In this document: piece by piece, positions 21,586-32,348 of the stretch
How positions within the stretch are numbered: the first letter of the stretch is position 1
How the letters are laid out: every line of letters begins with the position of its first letter
Source of the DNA: Phialophora verrucosa
Lineage: Eukaryota; Ascomycota; Eurotiomycetes; Chaetothyriales; Herpotrichiellaceae
Length of the DNA stretch: 64,000 bases
Direction of reading: 5' to 3'
Assembly: GCA_002099365.1 (NCBI GenBank)
Contig: MSED01000005.1
Span: forward strand, 496,001-560,000
Made by a program: the position numbers and the translations under genes
Notes under the pieces: generated by a model
The model's input: only the letters and a program-made list of their open reading frames with translations
Database searches by the model: none
Told to the model about the DNA's origin: nothing

Positions 21586-22797
21586 ATGATCAGCTGGTTC
21601 AAGCTTTCTTTGCTGGCACCCCTTTGCCTGTCGTTCTCCTCCTTCATCTCGACAATGGCCCAGCAGACAGATCCCATCTCCATGTCGTCATTCAAGGTGG
21701 ATGTCCATACTCACCCGATTCCGGACTTCTACCGCGACGCACTCTTCGCCGCTGGCTATCCTGGCGACAATGTTTCCTCGATTTTCGTCGACGGGTTCCT
21801 CACCCCCTACCCCTTCTCCATCGACGGCTATCTCTCCGCCCGTCGCGAGCAGGGCTACAACTTTAGTATCCTGTCCATCACCGCTCCGGGCGTGTCCTTT
21901 CTGAAGGGCAACGCTCTTGCCAGACCGCTCGCCAGGAGAATCAACGACTACTTTGCCGAGAATATCCGGGAGCACCCTCTCGAGCTGGGCGCGTTCGGAA
22001 TCCTCCCCCTGCCGGATATCGAGGGCTCGCTCGCCGAGATTGCGTACTGTCTCGACACGCTCAAGCTAAACGGCATCGGCCTGTACACCAACTACGCGGG
22101 CGTCTATCTCGGCGACCCGGAACTGGACCCCATCTTCGCCGAGCTCGACCGGCGCAAGGCCACCGTCTTCGTCCACCCGACCAACCCGGCCGTGTCCCCT
22201 CCCTTGCACAACATGTCGCTGCCGGTGATCGAGTACCCGTTCGACACGACGCGGGCGATCGGAAACTTCCTCTTCCGCCAGGCGAGGGAGAAGTTCCCGA
22301 ACGTGAATATCATCTGGTCGCATGGCGGCGGCGCCATGGGCAGCTTGGGCGACAGATTGGCCATCCAGACCACATTACCCATCCACGGCGGGAGAAGTCT
22401 GAACGCGAGCTTGGCCGCGTTGAAGAGCTTCTACTACGACACGGCCGTGCAGCTGAGCGATGCGCAGTTCGCGGGCATCAAGGAATTTGCCGGCGCGGAT
22501 CGAATCTTGACAGGAAGTGATTGTGAGTAGTAAAACAAAGCCGATCCCCATTGAATTGGGAGTTTTCTTTTAAATCCTTCTATTGAGCATGTTGCGATTG
22601 GCTGAGCTGACCACCCCTTTATCCGTGGCCCTGCAGATCCATATCTCCCTGGGAACCTTGTGCCCATGGTGCAGAAGGCATTCGATTCCTACGAAGGCTT
22701 TGATGATGAAGATAGGGAGAAAATCGGTTGGAGGAATGCTTTCAAGCTGTTTCCTACTTTGAGGGAGAAATTCCCGGAAATGGCCGTGGGGTTATAA
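21586..22797 (+). CDS. ACMSD-type amidohydrolase, probable non-oxidative decarboxylase
   Basis: Two exons, 21586-22522 and 22637-22797 (114-bp intron), give 365 aa. The product belongs to the amidohydrolase-2 / ACMSD family, whose members remove CO2 from aromatic or muconate-type acids with one metal ion. 6-methylsalicylate decarboxylase (PatG, YanB) is a fungal example. The expected metal and catalytic residues are all present: His41 and His43 (VDVHTHPIPD), His197 (VFVHPTNP), His246 (IIWSHGGGAMG) and Asp312 (GSDYPYLPG, restored only by splicing). The start at 21586 was chosen because it yields MISWFKLSLLAPLCLSFSSF, which looks like a signal peptide. Met 21658 (MAQQTDP) would give a cytosolic form. 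The true substrate is not known. Confidence 0.88.
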
Positions 22798-23045
22798 GCC
22801 ACGAGGGATAGATATGTACCTTATGATACGGAATCATAGTATTAGGTATTGGCTCGAGGTCAAATTCTCAATCTCTCATGTCGTGACCCATGGTTAGCAC
22901 CTTTTTTCCCACTTTTCTCGGGAGTGGAAGGATGAGCAATGTGGTACAGTACAGAAATTTGGCAATGGATTCGGGAATCGGAATGAGGAGTATATATCGA
23001 AGTGATACATCAAACATGACCATGATCAATACAGCTTTTGGTGCC

Positions 23046-24938
23046 TCAGACCTTTGGCCCCACAGCCACAGACGAATCCCCGTCGCTCAGCAACGTCGTC
23101 GAGGTCAGATAGTATGCCTTGTCTGCACTCGGATCATGATCCGCCACTGTCGAGCCATTGCCCAACCACCCCATCGGCATGTCATCGACATATGTGTATT
23201 CGAAGTCCTCCCACCTCGGGCTCTCCAACGTCTTGATCGCATGTAAGCTCGAGCCGGGCCAGAGCGCAGTCACCCTCCCGTCCGTCTTGTACCACGAAGA
23301 ACACTCCTCGCTGTAGACTGTCCGCTGATGGAACTCGTCGGTGAAGCGCGTGAACGCGTCCACTTTACTCTTGAGAGGTCGCACAGTCCGAATATTCTCG
23401 GTCTGCATCTTGGCGAGCATTCTGGCGCAGTAGTCCACCAGGCGCTCGATGATCATGAGCAAGTTGCCTGCCCCGATGCCGGCGTTGGGGCCAAGGAGCA
23501 TGAAGAAATTCGGGTGCGTGTCAACCATCATGGAGAGATAGGTGGATGTCTTGGGGCCGTGGGCGCGCTCGAACAAGACTTCGCCATTGAGGCCGTAGAT
23601 CGGGAAGCGGTTCGTGAAGTGCGTGTTGAAGCCTGTTGCGCAGACAATGGCTTCAACGTCGCGGTGCTGGCCGTCGACGGTCATGATGCCGGTCTTTGTG
23701 ACTTGTTCGATCTTGGTCGGGATGACGGCCACGTTGTCTTCCGTGAGGGCCTCTAGGTATCCCGGTCCGGGCGTGAGTCGTTTACACAGCGGTGAAAACC
23801 CCGGAAGGATGTCGTGGAGGATTTCGGGCTTCTTTGCCAGCCGCCGCGTCATGAGTGATTCGAAGTAGCCGCGTGCCATCTTCTGAAGCTGACTGTCTCT
23901 TAAGGTGATGTCGTAGTCGCTTTGCACCGTGTTCTCGACTTGTTTCCGGTACGCGAGGTACGATGCGGGATTTCTCTTCCAGGCTGCGATCTCGTCCGGG
24001 CTGTAAGAAAAGTTGCTGCCACTCGCGCCTCTCTTCTCGAGTTCTTGGGCCGCCATGGGCGTTGCAATCCACGTCTTTCCTCGAACATAGTGATCTAAAT
24101 GTTTCACCAGGGGCTGAAGACTAGGGACAATCTGAATGCCTGACGATCCAGCCCCAATCACGGCAATGCTCTTGTCCTGTTGGCACATTAGCAACACGCC
24201 ATGGTCTATCTTGAAGCATGATCGTACCTTGAAGTCGAAGCTCTCATCCCAGGCCGCGCTGTGCATCAGCTTGCCCTCGAAGTTGTGCAAGCCCGGGATT
24301 ATAGGCCACTCCCACTGATTCAAGACCCCAGTGGCAGTGATGAAGACGTCGCAGGATTCCGTGATGATGGCGCCGTTGGAAAGATCCTCCACCTTCAACT
24401 CCCATTGGGCTCTGTCTTCATGCCACCGGCCTTCGATAACCCGGTGGGAGAACTTGATCAGCTTGCGGAGATCGTATTTCTCAGCCACTCTCTGCCAGTA
24501 TTGGAGAATCTCAGCCTGCGAGGCATAGAATTGCGACCATTCCACATTGGACTCCCATGAAAGCTGGTAGATATGGGCAGGGATATCTTTGCGGTTCTGC
24601 GTTAGCGAGGCAGGCCTCGAAGGCACCATAGCAAGGACCAACAACATACCGCACGCGCAGCCGGGATAGCGATTCTCGACCCATGTGCCACCGAGATCTT
24701 CGTTCTTGTCGTACAGTTCGATGTCGAGGTCCCGTACCATTCTCTGGAGCTTAATGGCGGCGATGATGCCAGAAATGCCCGCACCTGCGATTCGGACCTT
24801 GAGGGGTCTGGCACTGTCTACCGGTCTTTCTGCGATCAGCGATCGAACACGAACGCCGTTTGTGCTCTTCCCTGAAGCCTCGAGCATTGTTTGATTGCCA
24901 GCCTCATTGGTGTTTGTCAGTTCGGTCGTCAAAGCCAT
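23046..24938 (-). CDS. Baeyer-Villiger (flavin-binding) monooxygenase
   Basis: FAD- and NADPH-dependent monooxygenase of 592 aa in three exons: 24938-24650, 24586-24228 and 24176-23046. The first Rossmann motif is IAGAGISGIIAAIKL. The first splice rebuilds YPGCACDIPAHIY, a family hallmark, whereas reading through the intron destroys it. The BVMO fingerprint FEGKLMHSAAWD (FxGxxxHxxxW) follows. The second splice joins it to DKSIAVIGAGSSGIQ, the NADPH-binding loop. ATGFNTHF lies further on. Such enzymes turn ketones or aldehydes into esters or lactones. It lies tail-to-tail with the decarboxylase-like gene and head-to-head with the regulator gene, so it belongs to the same cluster. Its substrate cannot be read from sequence. 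Confidence 0.92.
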   Translation of the reverse strand: MALTTELTNTNEAGNQTMLEASGKSTNGVRVRSLIAERPVDSARPLKVRIAGAGISGIIAAIKLQRMVRDLDIELYDKNEDLGGTWVENRYPGCACGMLLVLAMVPSRPASLTQNRKDIPAHIYQLSWESNVEWSQFYASQAEILQYWQRVAEKYDLRKLIKFSHRVIEGRWHEDRAQWELKVEDLSNGAIITESCDVFITATGVLNQWEWPIIPGLHNFEGKLMHSAAWDESFDFKVRSCFKIDHGVLLMCQQDKSIAVIGAGSSGIQIVPSLQPLVKHLDHYVRGKTWIATPMAAQELEKRGASGSNFSYSPDEIAAWKRNPASYLAYRKQVENTVQSDYDITLRDSQLQKMARGYFESLMTRRLAKKPEILHDILPGFSPLCKRLTPGPGYLEALTEDNVAVIPTKIEQVTKTGIMTVDGQHRDVEAIVCATGFNTHFTNRFPIYGLNGEVLFERAHGPKTSTYLSMMVDTHPNFFMLLGPNAGIGAGNLLMIIERLVDYCARMLAKMQTENIRTVRPLKSKVDAFTRFTDEFHQRTVYSEECSSWYKTDGRVTALWPGSSLHAIKTLESPRWEDFEYTYVDDMPMGWLGNGSTVADHDPSADKAYYLTSTTLLSDGDSSVAVGPKV

Positions 24939-25651
24939 GGTGACCGCAAATAGGCACTGGCGATAGTGCTGAAACGGGCATCTCGCAATCTCAGCCGGAC
25001 CTGTTCATCGCGAAAGTCGTTATTTATCGTCACCAAGAGATAACCAGCTAACCTCCATGAAGCCGTATCCCGGCAGAGCGTCTGTGGCATCGTAACATCT
25101 ATGCTTGGTGGCTATCCGGCCGACAACCGCTTGCCGGTTAGGGGCATCGTATGCTATGAGCACATCGGATTAACCTTGGAGTTGATGGCAACCCACAATG
25201 ATCGCTCCCAGACTTTCATTCCCTTTCTGTTTCCGGACAACCATGGCGTCGTTTGCGGGCCGCAATTGCCGCAAATCGTAGGGGTTTGCGGCACATGAAT
25301 GCCGCAAGCCTGGGCCAAGAGACCTAGGGCTGGGGGAGGCTGGTCTGGGGTGCTGCTCCCCCCGCGACGTTCCCCAGAAGTTCAATCTGCTCCCTCCGTC
25401 TCAGCCACTTAGACACGTCGAAAAGGTCTCTACTCGTACTATGGCTTGGCCTCATGCGTCTATATTGCTCCGGCACGGTGGATCTGAGCCGAACACTGGG
25501 GCAAGATTCAACAGCACGTTCGGGTGTTACAAATATGGCTCGCAGCCCCTTTGGCAAGCAGAGTTCCCGCAACACTTACTCGTACCGGCTCCTCCGTTGA
25601 TTCCCTCAACCTTTACACACTTTGTCCGCACGAGCCTCGAGGTGAAGTATT
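24939..25651. promoter_or_regulatory. Bidirectional promoter, BVMO / Zn2Cys6 regulator
   Basis: 713 bp between divergent start codons. It contains the densest group of the shared hexamer at 25253-25307. No gene is seen within it. Confidence 0.7.
25253..25307. promoter_or_regulatory. Cluster of five TTGCGG/CCGCAA half-sites
   Basis: A perfect palindrome TTGCGGGCCGCAA lies at 25253-25265. Further CCGCAA copies are at 25269-25274 and 25302-25307, with TTGCGG at 25286-25291. That is five half-sites in 55 bp, in both orientations. Confidence 0.65.
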
Positions 25652-28601
25652 ATGACTCCGCAAGGTGGCGGTCAACCCAAAGCTCGGAAACGCGGAGAGC
25701 TTGCCTGTAAGCGAAGATCCACGCTTGATTCCTGCCACCGGGCGGCCTGATTCCCGACTAACGATTCGCACGTCGAAGGCGAGAGCTGCCGGCGAGACAA
25801 GCGCAAATGCGATGGCGCTAGACCGACATGTGGCACCTGTTCGCACCGCAGCATTCATGCCAACTGTGTCTACGAGAAGCCGGGAGCCCGAAAGTCACAA
25901 GCGCTGAGGTAAGTCGGCGTGGACACTATTCAGTGCGCACCAGTGCTTCTCTGGTGCCATGTTCCCTCAGTTGACCCGTGACTTGATGCGATGTCGGTCT
26001 CCGCTTGACATACAGAAAGTTCCGCCAATACTGATGGAGGAACTAGACAGATCGAACTACTCGAGCGCCGTCTAGTTGAGTTGGAAGGCAGGAAAGCACC
26101 TCTCCACGCAACTCCAGCACCTAGCAACGACTGCCCACTATCCTCCGACGTCCGAACATCCTTACCTATCACCAGACCAGATTTGGACTTGTTCGAGCGG
26201 TCTTTCCCCGTCACGGGATCGCAGATACAGGCTGGTGAAGGACATCGCCCTCATCCACCGACACGTTTGTCGGGCTTGCAAAATGCCTCTGATGACACTC
26301 AAGGGCAACGGAGCGAGCTTCGTACCCGACTCGATCATCGATCCAGCGAGAATGATGTCTTTCATAAGAAACTCTCACCCATCGCGAACTCGGTATGCAG
26401 GGCGATCGACACATTTCTCCCGGCACTGCTAACTTATTAGGACCCATTTAGTGATCGTGTCGATGGGATGGGCGCCGTTCCTGGTGATGTCACTGAACTG
26501 ACAGATCTCGATGCTGAAGAGATAGGCTATTTCGGAAAGTCCTCGACGCTGTCTTTTGTTGCTCAAGTCCAGAAGATTCTGGTGAGCTCCAGGCCGATTG
26601 CCTCCTCCGGCCAAAGGTCCAGGGGCAACGCTCAGCCAGCTCTAAGGTGACCACAAATTTCTGGCTTGAGGTTTTGCGCGGCTAATCCTGCCAGAGCTTT
26701 GCCAACCGCTGCGCCGAGCGAAGAGTACAGCGTTCCGCCCCGAAAAGAAGCAGATGCCCTACTTCACCGATTCTGGAAGAAGGTCTATCCGCTCTATCCG
26801 TTTCTCGACCGTGACCATTTCCAGCGTCAGTACAACGAGGTCTGGTCGTCCAGCCCAGCAGAGGCATTGACGTCTTCAATGGTGAGCGAGTTGTCGTTCA
26901 CGGGGAACCCTGCTCATCGCGTACAGCAGGACAATGTGCCAGACTCCAGGCGTTTTCACATTCTCCTGAACGCCATCTTCGCAGTCAGTTGCAGCTGCGA
27001 TGCACCCAATACTGGCCTATCGCAGGCACATCGTGGAGAGAGCTACTGGCAACGGAGCAAAAGGTTGTTGGAGCTGGACTTTGATATCTTTAACCGCCCA
27101 AACCTCCAGTTCATCCAAGCTATGTTGTACGCAAGTATCTACCTTCAAAGCTCCACCGAGCTTACTGGCGCTTGTTGGAACATTGTTGGTGTCTCTATCA
27201 GACTCGCCCAAGGCCTTGGGCTACACAATCGTGGCAGCCATAAAATTGAAGGCACCACCTGTGTGGAAAGTCAGCCTCGTGCTCACGACACGTTGTATTG
27301 TTTGCGATGCCGAATCTGGGCTGGATGCGTCATGATGGACTGGTAAGGAGACTCACTTGCGAAGATGTTGCGGGTGGCTGACTATACTAGCACCCTATCA
27401 ACAACTTACGGCCGGCCGGCCATGATCTCCGACACGCCTGCTGAACAGCTAGTTCCCTCAACCCCGGTCGAACAGGCGCAAGCGCCGACCAGACCATCTG
27501 ATCTTGGTCTTGCCTCGTTCGTGTATTCGGCCCGACTTCAGCGCACGTTGAGCATGATCACCTCGACGTTGTATGAAAACTCCTCCAGTGATGATATTCA
27601 TTTAACGAACTCCACATCTTTTGGCATCGAGGTTTTCAGAGCGCCGCATCTGATGCAAAAGGTAGCGGACGGGGACTTTCGAAGTCTCGTCCAACTCGAA
27701 GCTGATTTAGGAGACTGGGAGCAGTCTTTGCCCTGGAGTCTGAGGGTGCCGGTAAGCGCGCAGCTGCTTTCACTGGCTGAGACTCCTACATTTGACGTGC
27801 AAGCTGTCGCTCTGCGCGCTCGGTAAGTAGCTAGCTACACTACTCCCTATCGTCAGTTCTTGGGCAGCTCACTGGTTCGTACTCAGCCATCTCTACGCGC
27901 ACGTCCTCCTATTTAGACCGATCCTGCTGCATCACGCCCAACCTGGACTTCGCAGCAGAAAAGAAAATCAGACAAATGACGGAGAGAATATCTCATCGGC
28001 TCTAGGCCGGGCCTTGGTCAAACATGGCGTCGACATGTGTATCAAAAAAGCTCAGGAGCTTGTGCTGCTGCTTCAATGGGTCCACCACGTCTACCACGAG
28101 GCCATACCGGAACCATGGTACGTTATCTTCTGGCTGTACACATGCGGTATGGTCTTTCTCCTCGACCGGCACTGCAACATTAGTGGCAACGACTGTATGT
28201 CGTTCTGGAACCCCTGCCTCGAGACCCTACGGTTATACCAGTCCACTCACCGCACTGCTGTACGCTCACTTCGACTTTTGGAGCTAAGCGACAAGAGCCT
28301 TTTCCCGGCTACTCGCTCTCAGACTCGGGCTCAAACACCCGTGGCGCAACAATCCCAACCTGTCCATGGGCCTCCGCAGGGCTCTACCAGGTACCAGACG
28401 CATGGCGGCGGCGCCAGATCAGGCCTCGTCCACACTGAGACATTGTCCCCGGTCCCGGAACAGCCGCACAGCATCAGCGGGTGGAGCGAACCAGAAGGAG
28501 AGTTGCCCAGCCTTTGGCTCGACGATCAGTTCGACTTTGCTTGGCTAGGGACTTTGCCTTTTGACCTCAATTTAGACGAGAACATTGACCAGCTTTGGTA
28601 A
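25652..28601 (+). CDS. Zn2Cys6 transcription factor with fungal-specific domain
   Basis: Probable pathway-specific activator, 843 aa from seven exons: 25652-25706, 25779-25908, 26047-26392, 26441-26646, 26695-27342, 27391-27822 and 27887-28601. Intron 1 splits the first zinc Cys codon. After splicing the finger reads Cys19, Cys22, Cys29, Cys36, Cys39, Cys48 (CESCRRDKRKCDGARPTC.. then CSHRSIHANC), a standard binuclear cluster. A short coiled coil follows (IELLERRLVELEGRK), then DPFSDRVDGMGAVPGD and the fungal_trans region (FWKKVYPLYPFLDRDHF, SIRLAQGLGLHNRG, TLSTTYGRPAM). The acidic, aromatic C-terminus (DDQFDFAWLGTLPFDLNLDE) could be an activation domain. Sited in the middle of the oxidative cluster, it likely controls it. 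The splice after 27342 gives Cys where relatives often have Arg. Confidence 0.9.
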
Positions 28602-28771
28602 CGACGACAAGGGCGAGATGAGGGAGAATCCGCGCAGGCGCAATTCGGCAACACCAAAATCCAACAATCAGAGCACAACAGGACATTTTCCGTGAGCATG
28701 CGGACTGCTAAAATCAGACCTCTTCCCTGCTACACTACATATTTTGGTTGACTAACCCCTCGCCTACGCCT

Positions 28772-30918
28772 TCAATACTGTCCTCTCGGCATCAGTCTCA
28801 CGAGCATGTCTCTCTGCCTCCACAACCAATGCGCCTTCGCTGTCCAATCTGGTCTCGAGGAGGCCCATTCCACCGAAAAGTGCCGGAGGACCTGTGGCAC
28901 CAATTTCCCCATCTCCATCAGCGAGATGTTCTTGCCGATGCATGACCGAGAGCCATGTCCGAACTGGTGGGGCCCCGTCAGCGTCAGACATACAGTAACC
29001 CTCCAGTTTGGTGCACGAAGGCGAACCGTTCCAGGAAGGGGGAAAGTCACTTACAGTCAAAAGACATCTTTCCATGCTCTTCAGCTGCTCTTCCGAAGCT
29101 TCAGTCCAGCGCTCTGGACGGAAGGTATCCGTATCCTCCCCGTAGATATGCTTGTCGTGGTGAATGACCGCAGGCGAGATGCCGACATTGGTTCCCGCAG
29201 GGAGAAAATAACCGCAGAGCGTCGCCCCGCCTTGCGGTACGATTCTCTCCATGACCAAGCCTACGCCCGGGTGGATGCGCATGGCCTCCTTCAGGACAGC
29301 TTGCCTAATTCATGGGGCCGGGATCAGTGCTGTCACGACCACTCTCAAGTACAGTACCTTTGCGAGTTGTGAGTTGGGGGAAAGGGGGACCGTACAGGTA
29401 CGGAAGCTTTAGAGACTCGTCCCACGTCACCAACTCCGAGAGCTCTCCCTGCTTGTCCGCGGCGTCGAGCTCGGCGACGAGTTTGCGGTAGCATCGGGGG
29501 TTCTTGATCAAGTAGTAGAAGCATGCTCGGAGAGATATCGCCGTCGTATCACTGCCTGCCAACCTGGAAAAGGGGGGCAACAAACATACACAAGTTAGCG
29601 GCTTTGGCATGGGCCCCGGAGGGAAGAAGGGGAGATGTCAGTTTCCAGAAGCAAAAAGACCCTACAGGTTGTTCGACAAGTGGTTCACCACGTCCCTGTG
29701 CGGGATCTTCGCACCAGCCTTGGCTTCTTTGGCCCGTAACTGGGCTAGAAAATCGGTCCTTCCGCTCGAGTGGCCGGACTGCTGCTGCTCCTTGTCGATG
29801 GCGTCGTGGCGAGTGATTTCCTCGTCTGTGATCTGAGCGCCGCGCGGACCAGTTAGTCTGGAGAAGCTAGGGGATTCTGGATTCCGGATCATGGATCCTC
29901 CAGGTGAAGAACTCCCGCTCACTCTCGCTCAGCTACGTACGTACCCGTAGAAAGTCCTCGACCGGATCTGGGAGCCCGGCCCACAGTCGCTTGAGAAGAT
30001 GCATGAGAGGCCTATTGCCCAGGAGCCACCGATGCAGCCACGGGTATTGGCCCACACTAAAGCCTCGTAGAAAGTGGTGTCAGAAAAAAGGACAAAAGTC
30101 GGAGTAGATGACACTATCGTGCGAGCAGAAAAAGACATGGCGCTCAGCGAGAACTCACCTCGCCATATAGGGAAAGGCAGTGCCCACGCCACGCATCAGA
30201 CCGCCAACGTCGCGTCGCTGTTCCATGAAGCCGAATCTGCGCTGGAAGGTGACGCTGGCGATGACATCAAAGGCATACCATTGGAGCCACTCGGAGAAGT
30301 CGACGACTTGGCCCTGCAGCTCTTCCATGGCGCGGCAGAATATCGTCGTCCCTTCGTCCACGTACGGTTCGTAGTTCCGCATGTTCGACATGGAGTAGAG
30401 CTGCGAGACTTGCGACCTGAGTGTTCGGTGGACGGACGTATCACGGGCCGAGAACATGGTCTGCAACCAGGCCCCGTCGAAGAAGACATCGGAGATGGCA
30501 TAGAACATGGACTGTGGGGCGGTACGAACAGCGTGTTAATTTAGTCGGAACCCCGGTTTTGGTTTTAAGATCCATATGGGTTCTTGGGTTGGGAGGTGTT
30601 CTTAATAAAGATCTGTCTTACCTTCTCAAACTTGCTGCTGATGCCATATACGGGTGTAATCATCTGCGGGTCGGATATCGAGATATGGTTGGGCCCGACT
30701 CGGACAATCTGTCCATATTGACCATGGATCTTGCGGTAGACGTGTGGCTGCTCGCCACTGGAAGCGACCTTGAACCTCCAAAGGCCCGTAAACTTGGCGA
30801 TCCATGGTCCGGGTGTTCTGCGCAGGCCTGAGACATAGAACGAATGTATGAGGCGGGAGCAAAGAAAGAGGACGAAGATCGCTGCTGTCACCGCGAAGGT
30901 ATTGGGCTGGCAATACAT
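28772..30918 (-). CDS. Cytochrome P450 monooxygenase 2 of the cluster
   Basis: 512-aa P450 from seven exons: 30918-30622, 30511-30159, 30056-29945, 29832-29666, 29563-29396, 29304-29055 and 28963-28772. It has an N-terminal anchor (AVTAAIFVLFLCSRLIHSF), then RTPGPWIAKFTGLW, a C-helix region with TLRSQVSQLYSM, an I-helix oxygen-binding site LAGSDTTAIS, KEAMRIHP (ExxR), DTFRPERW and heme loop FGHGSRSCIGKNIS with Cys457. The style (HGSRSCIGKNI, pisatin-demethylase-like) differs clearly from P450-1, so the two are not recent duplicates. Six introns against two in P450-1 agree. It is convergent with the regulator gene, with only 170 bp between stops. Substrate unknown. Confidence 0.92.
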
Positions 30919-31130
30919 TCTTCCTGGAGACCCTTTGGTTCTGTTCCACCGCCACGAGAAGGGCTGATTCCTTGCAAGACAGACATCGAGGGTACATGTC
31001 TCATTCCTTGCGGCCTGTTATACATAATCATCCTCGAGGTCCCGGTAAAGCAACCCCAAAGGCAGGTCGCGAAACACGTCGGAAGCGTGGGTAGGGCTGT
31101 TCGGGAATACAATGCCGCAACGCACCACAC
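30919..31130 (-). promoter_or_regulatory. P450-2 promoter with two TTGCGG/CCGCAA sites
   Basis: TTGCGG is at 31008-31013 and CCGCAA at 31115-31120, about 90 and 197 bases upstream of the P450-2 start codon. They are the same hexamers as in the two bidirectional promoters of the cluster. Confidence 0.5.
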
Positions 31131-32348
31131 TGGCGGGCCGCATGGGAGAGACCACCGCAGTATCCAGCATTGTGCTGTCGCATCAGATCGCACTCTTGTT
31201 TGTCTGCAACATCACTTGTCTTTGCCTTGGTAGTGATTGTTTGAACGGGTGTGGCTGAACTATGCTTTCCGTATATGCGCCGATTTTGGAGAACTCGCCT
31301 GTTCTCAGAGTGTTCAGGAAAGAGGTTCCACTCTGTGCTTGAGGTGGCCGCCTTCAACCGTCCTGCAGTGCTCGCGCGTTGAGAAATGGCAGATGCCCAA
31401 ACACCGTCGTAGGCCCCTTGAATGTTAGCGCCGATGAGGCTGGAAAGCCGACCGAGTCAGCCCTCGCCATGTCAATGGATATCTTCCACAGTTGCCTGTC
31501 TGATGGATGCTTGTCAAGACATTCGTCCGATCACTGTCAGTTACAGTCCCTGCATCCCAGTGTCGGTCGTATGTGCTGTTCAAAACCCTCAAAAGAATGG
31601 TCTCCTTTCAAGTCCGTGCTGAGACTCCGTGTTTGACGTTGGCTTCACTGTGCATCAGATCACTGCACTCTTCCAGTTCGACCGCTATCTTTGTGTCAGG
31701 CTCTCGGGTAGAGAATGGACCCGGTTATTGTGACCTTAGCATCGAGTCCGAGGGTTTGAGGGATTCAATGTCGACATAGTCATCGATAATTCAACTGTGG
31801 GAAATGGAGGAAGATAAGCGGGCATCGGAACTTCGTCTCGGCGAGCTTTCTCTTGACTTTGTTGCCATCCGATGTCCGTCTCCTCGCGTCATCAGTCCTG
31901 CTCAACGAAGAAATTCACAGCAGTACGAGTACAATACCTATTGCCTGGATACGCATTCTCTGCTTCTACTCCGTCCAAGACAGACGCGTCAAGAGCTCCA
32001 GCACGGTCGTTACACCTTCGTATGAACACGTGTTCATTTCTCGATCCGAGGGCTTGCTGAGTGTTCAGATTGACTGCATGCAACGGACTGTTTCTTTCTG
32101 TTCTCAATTATCATGAGGCCTGTACGGTCTTCGCTGGAAAGTAAAGTACCGAGTATGCTTGTATGTATCCAAGGCTCTCGATTACTTGTCTGGTGTCGCC
32201 TACCCATCCAAGAAGGGCCATGCATGAATCTATCGACGATGCCCCATATCCCTGCCCGTACCGTGTGCGTCCCCAAGCATCCACTCAATGACAATATCAT
32301 CAAGTCAAACGCAGCCCAACGCGAAGGCGGATGTATTTGTAGGAAAAC
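31131..32348. other. Intergenic, no gene seen
   Basis: Separates the metabolic cluster from the SNF2 gene. Short overlapping frames on both strands show no domain, splice chain or repeat that I can support. Confidence 0.55.

Noticed and set aside
19301..30918. Complete patulin- or yanuthone-type cluster
   Set aside because: Only the decarboxylase and P450 types are similar; no polyketide synthase or other named members are visible, so the name is not justified.
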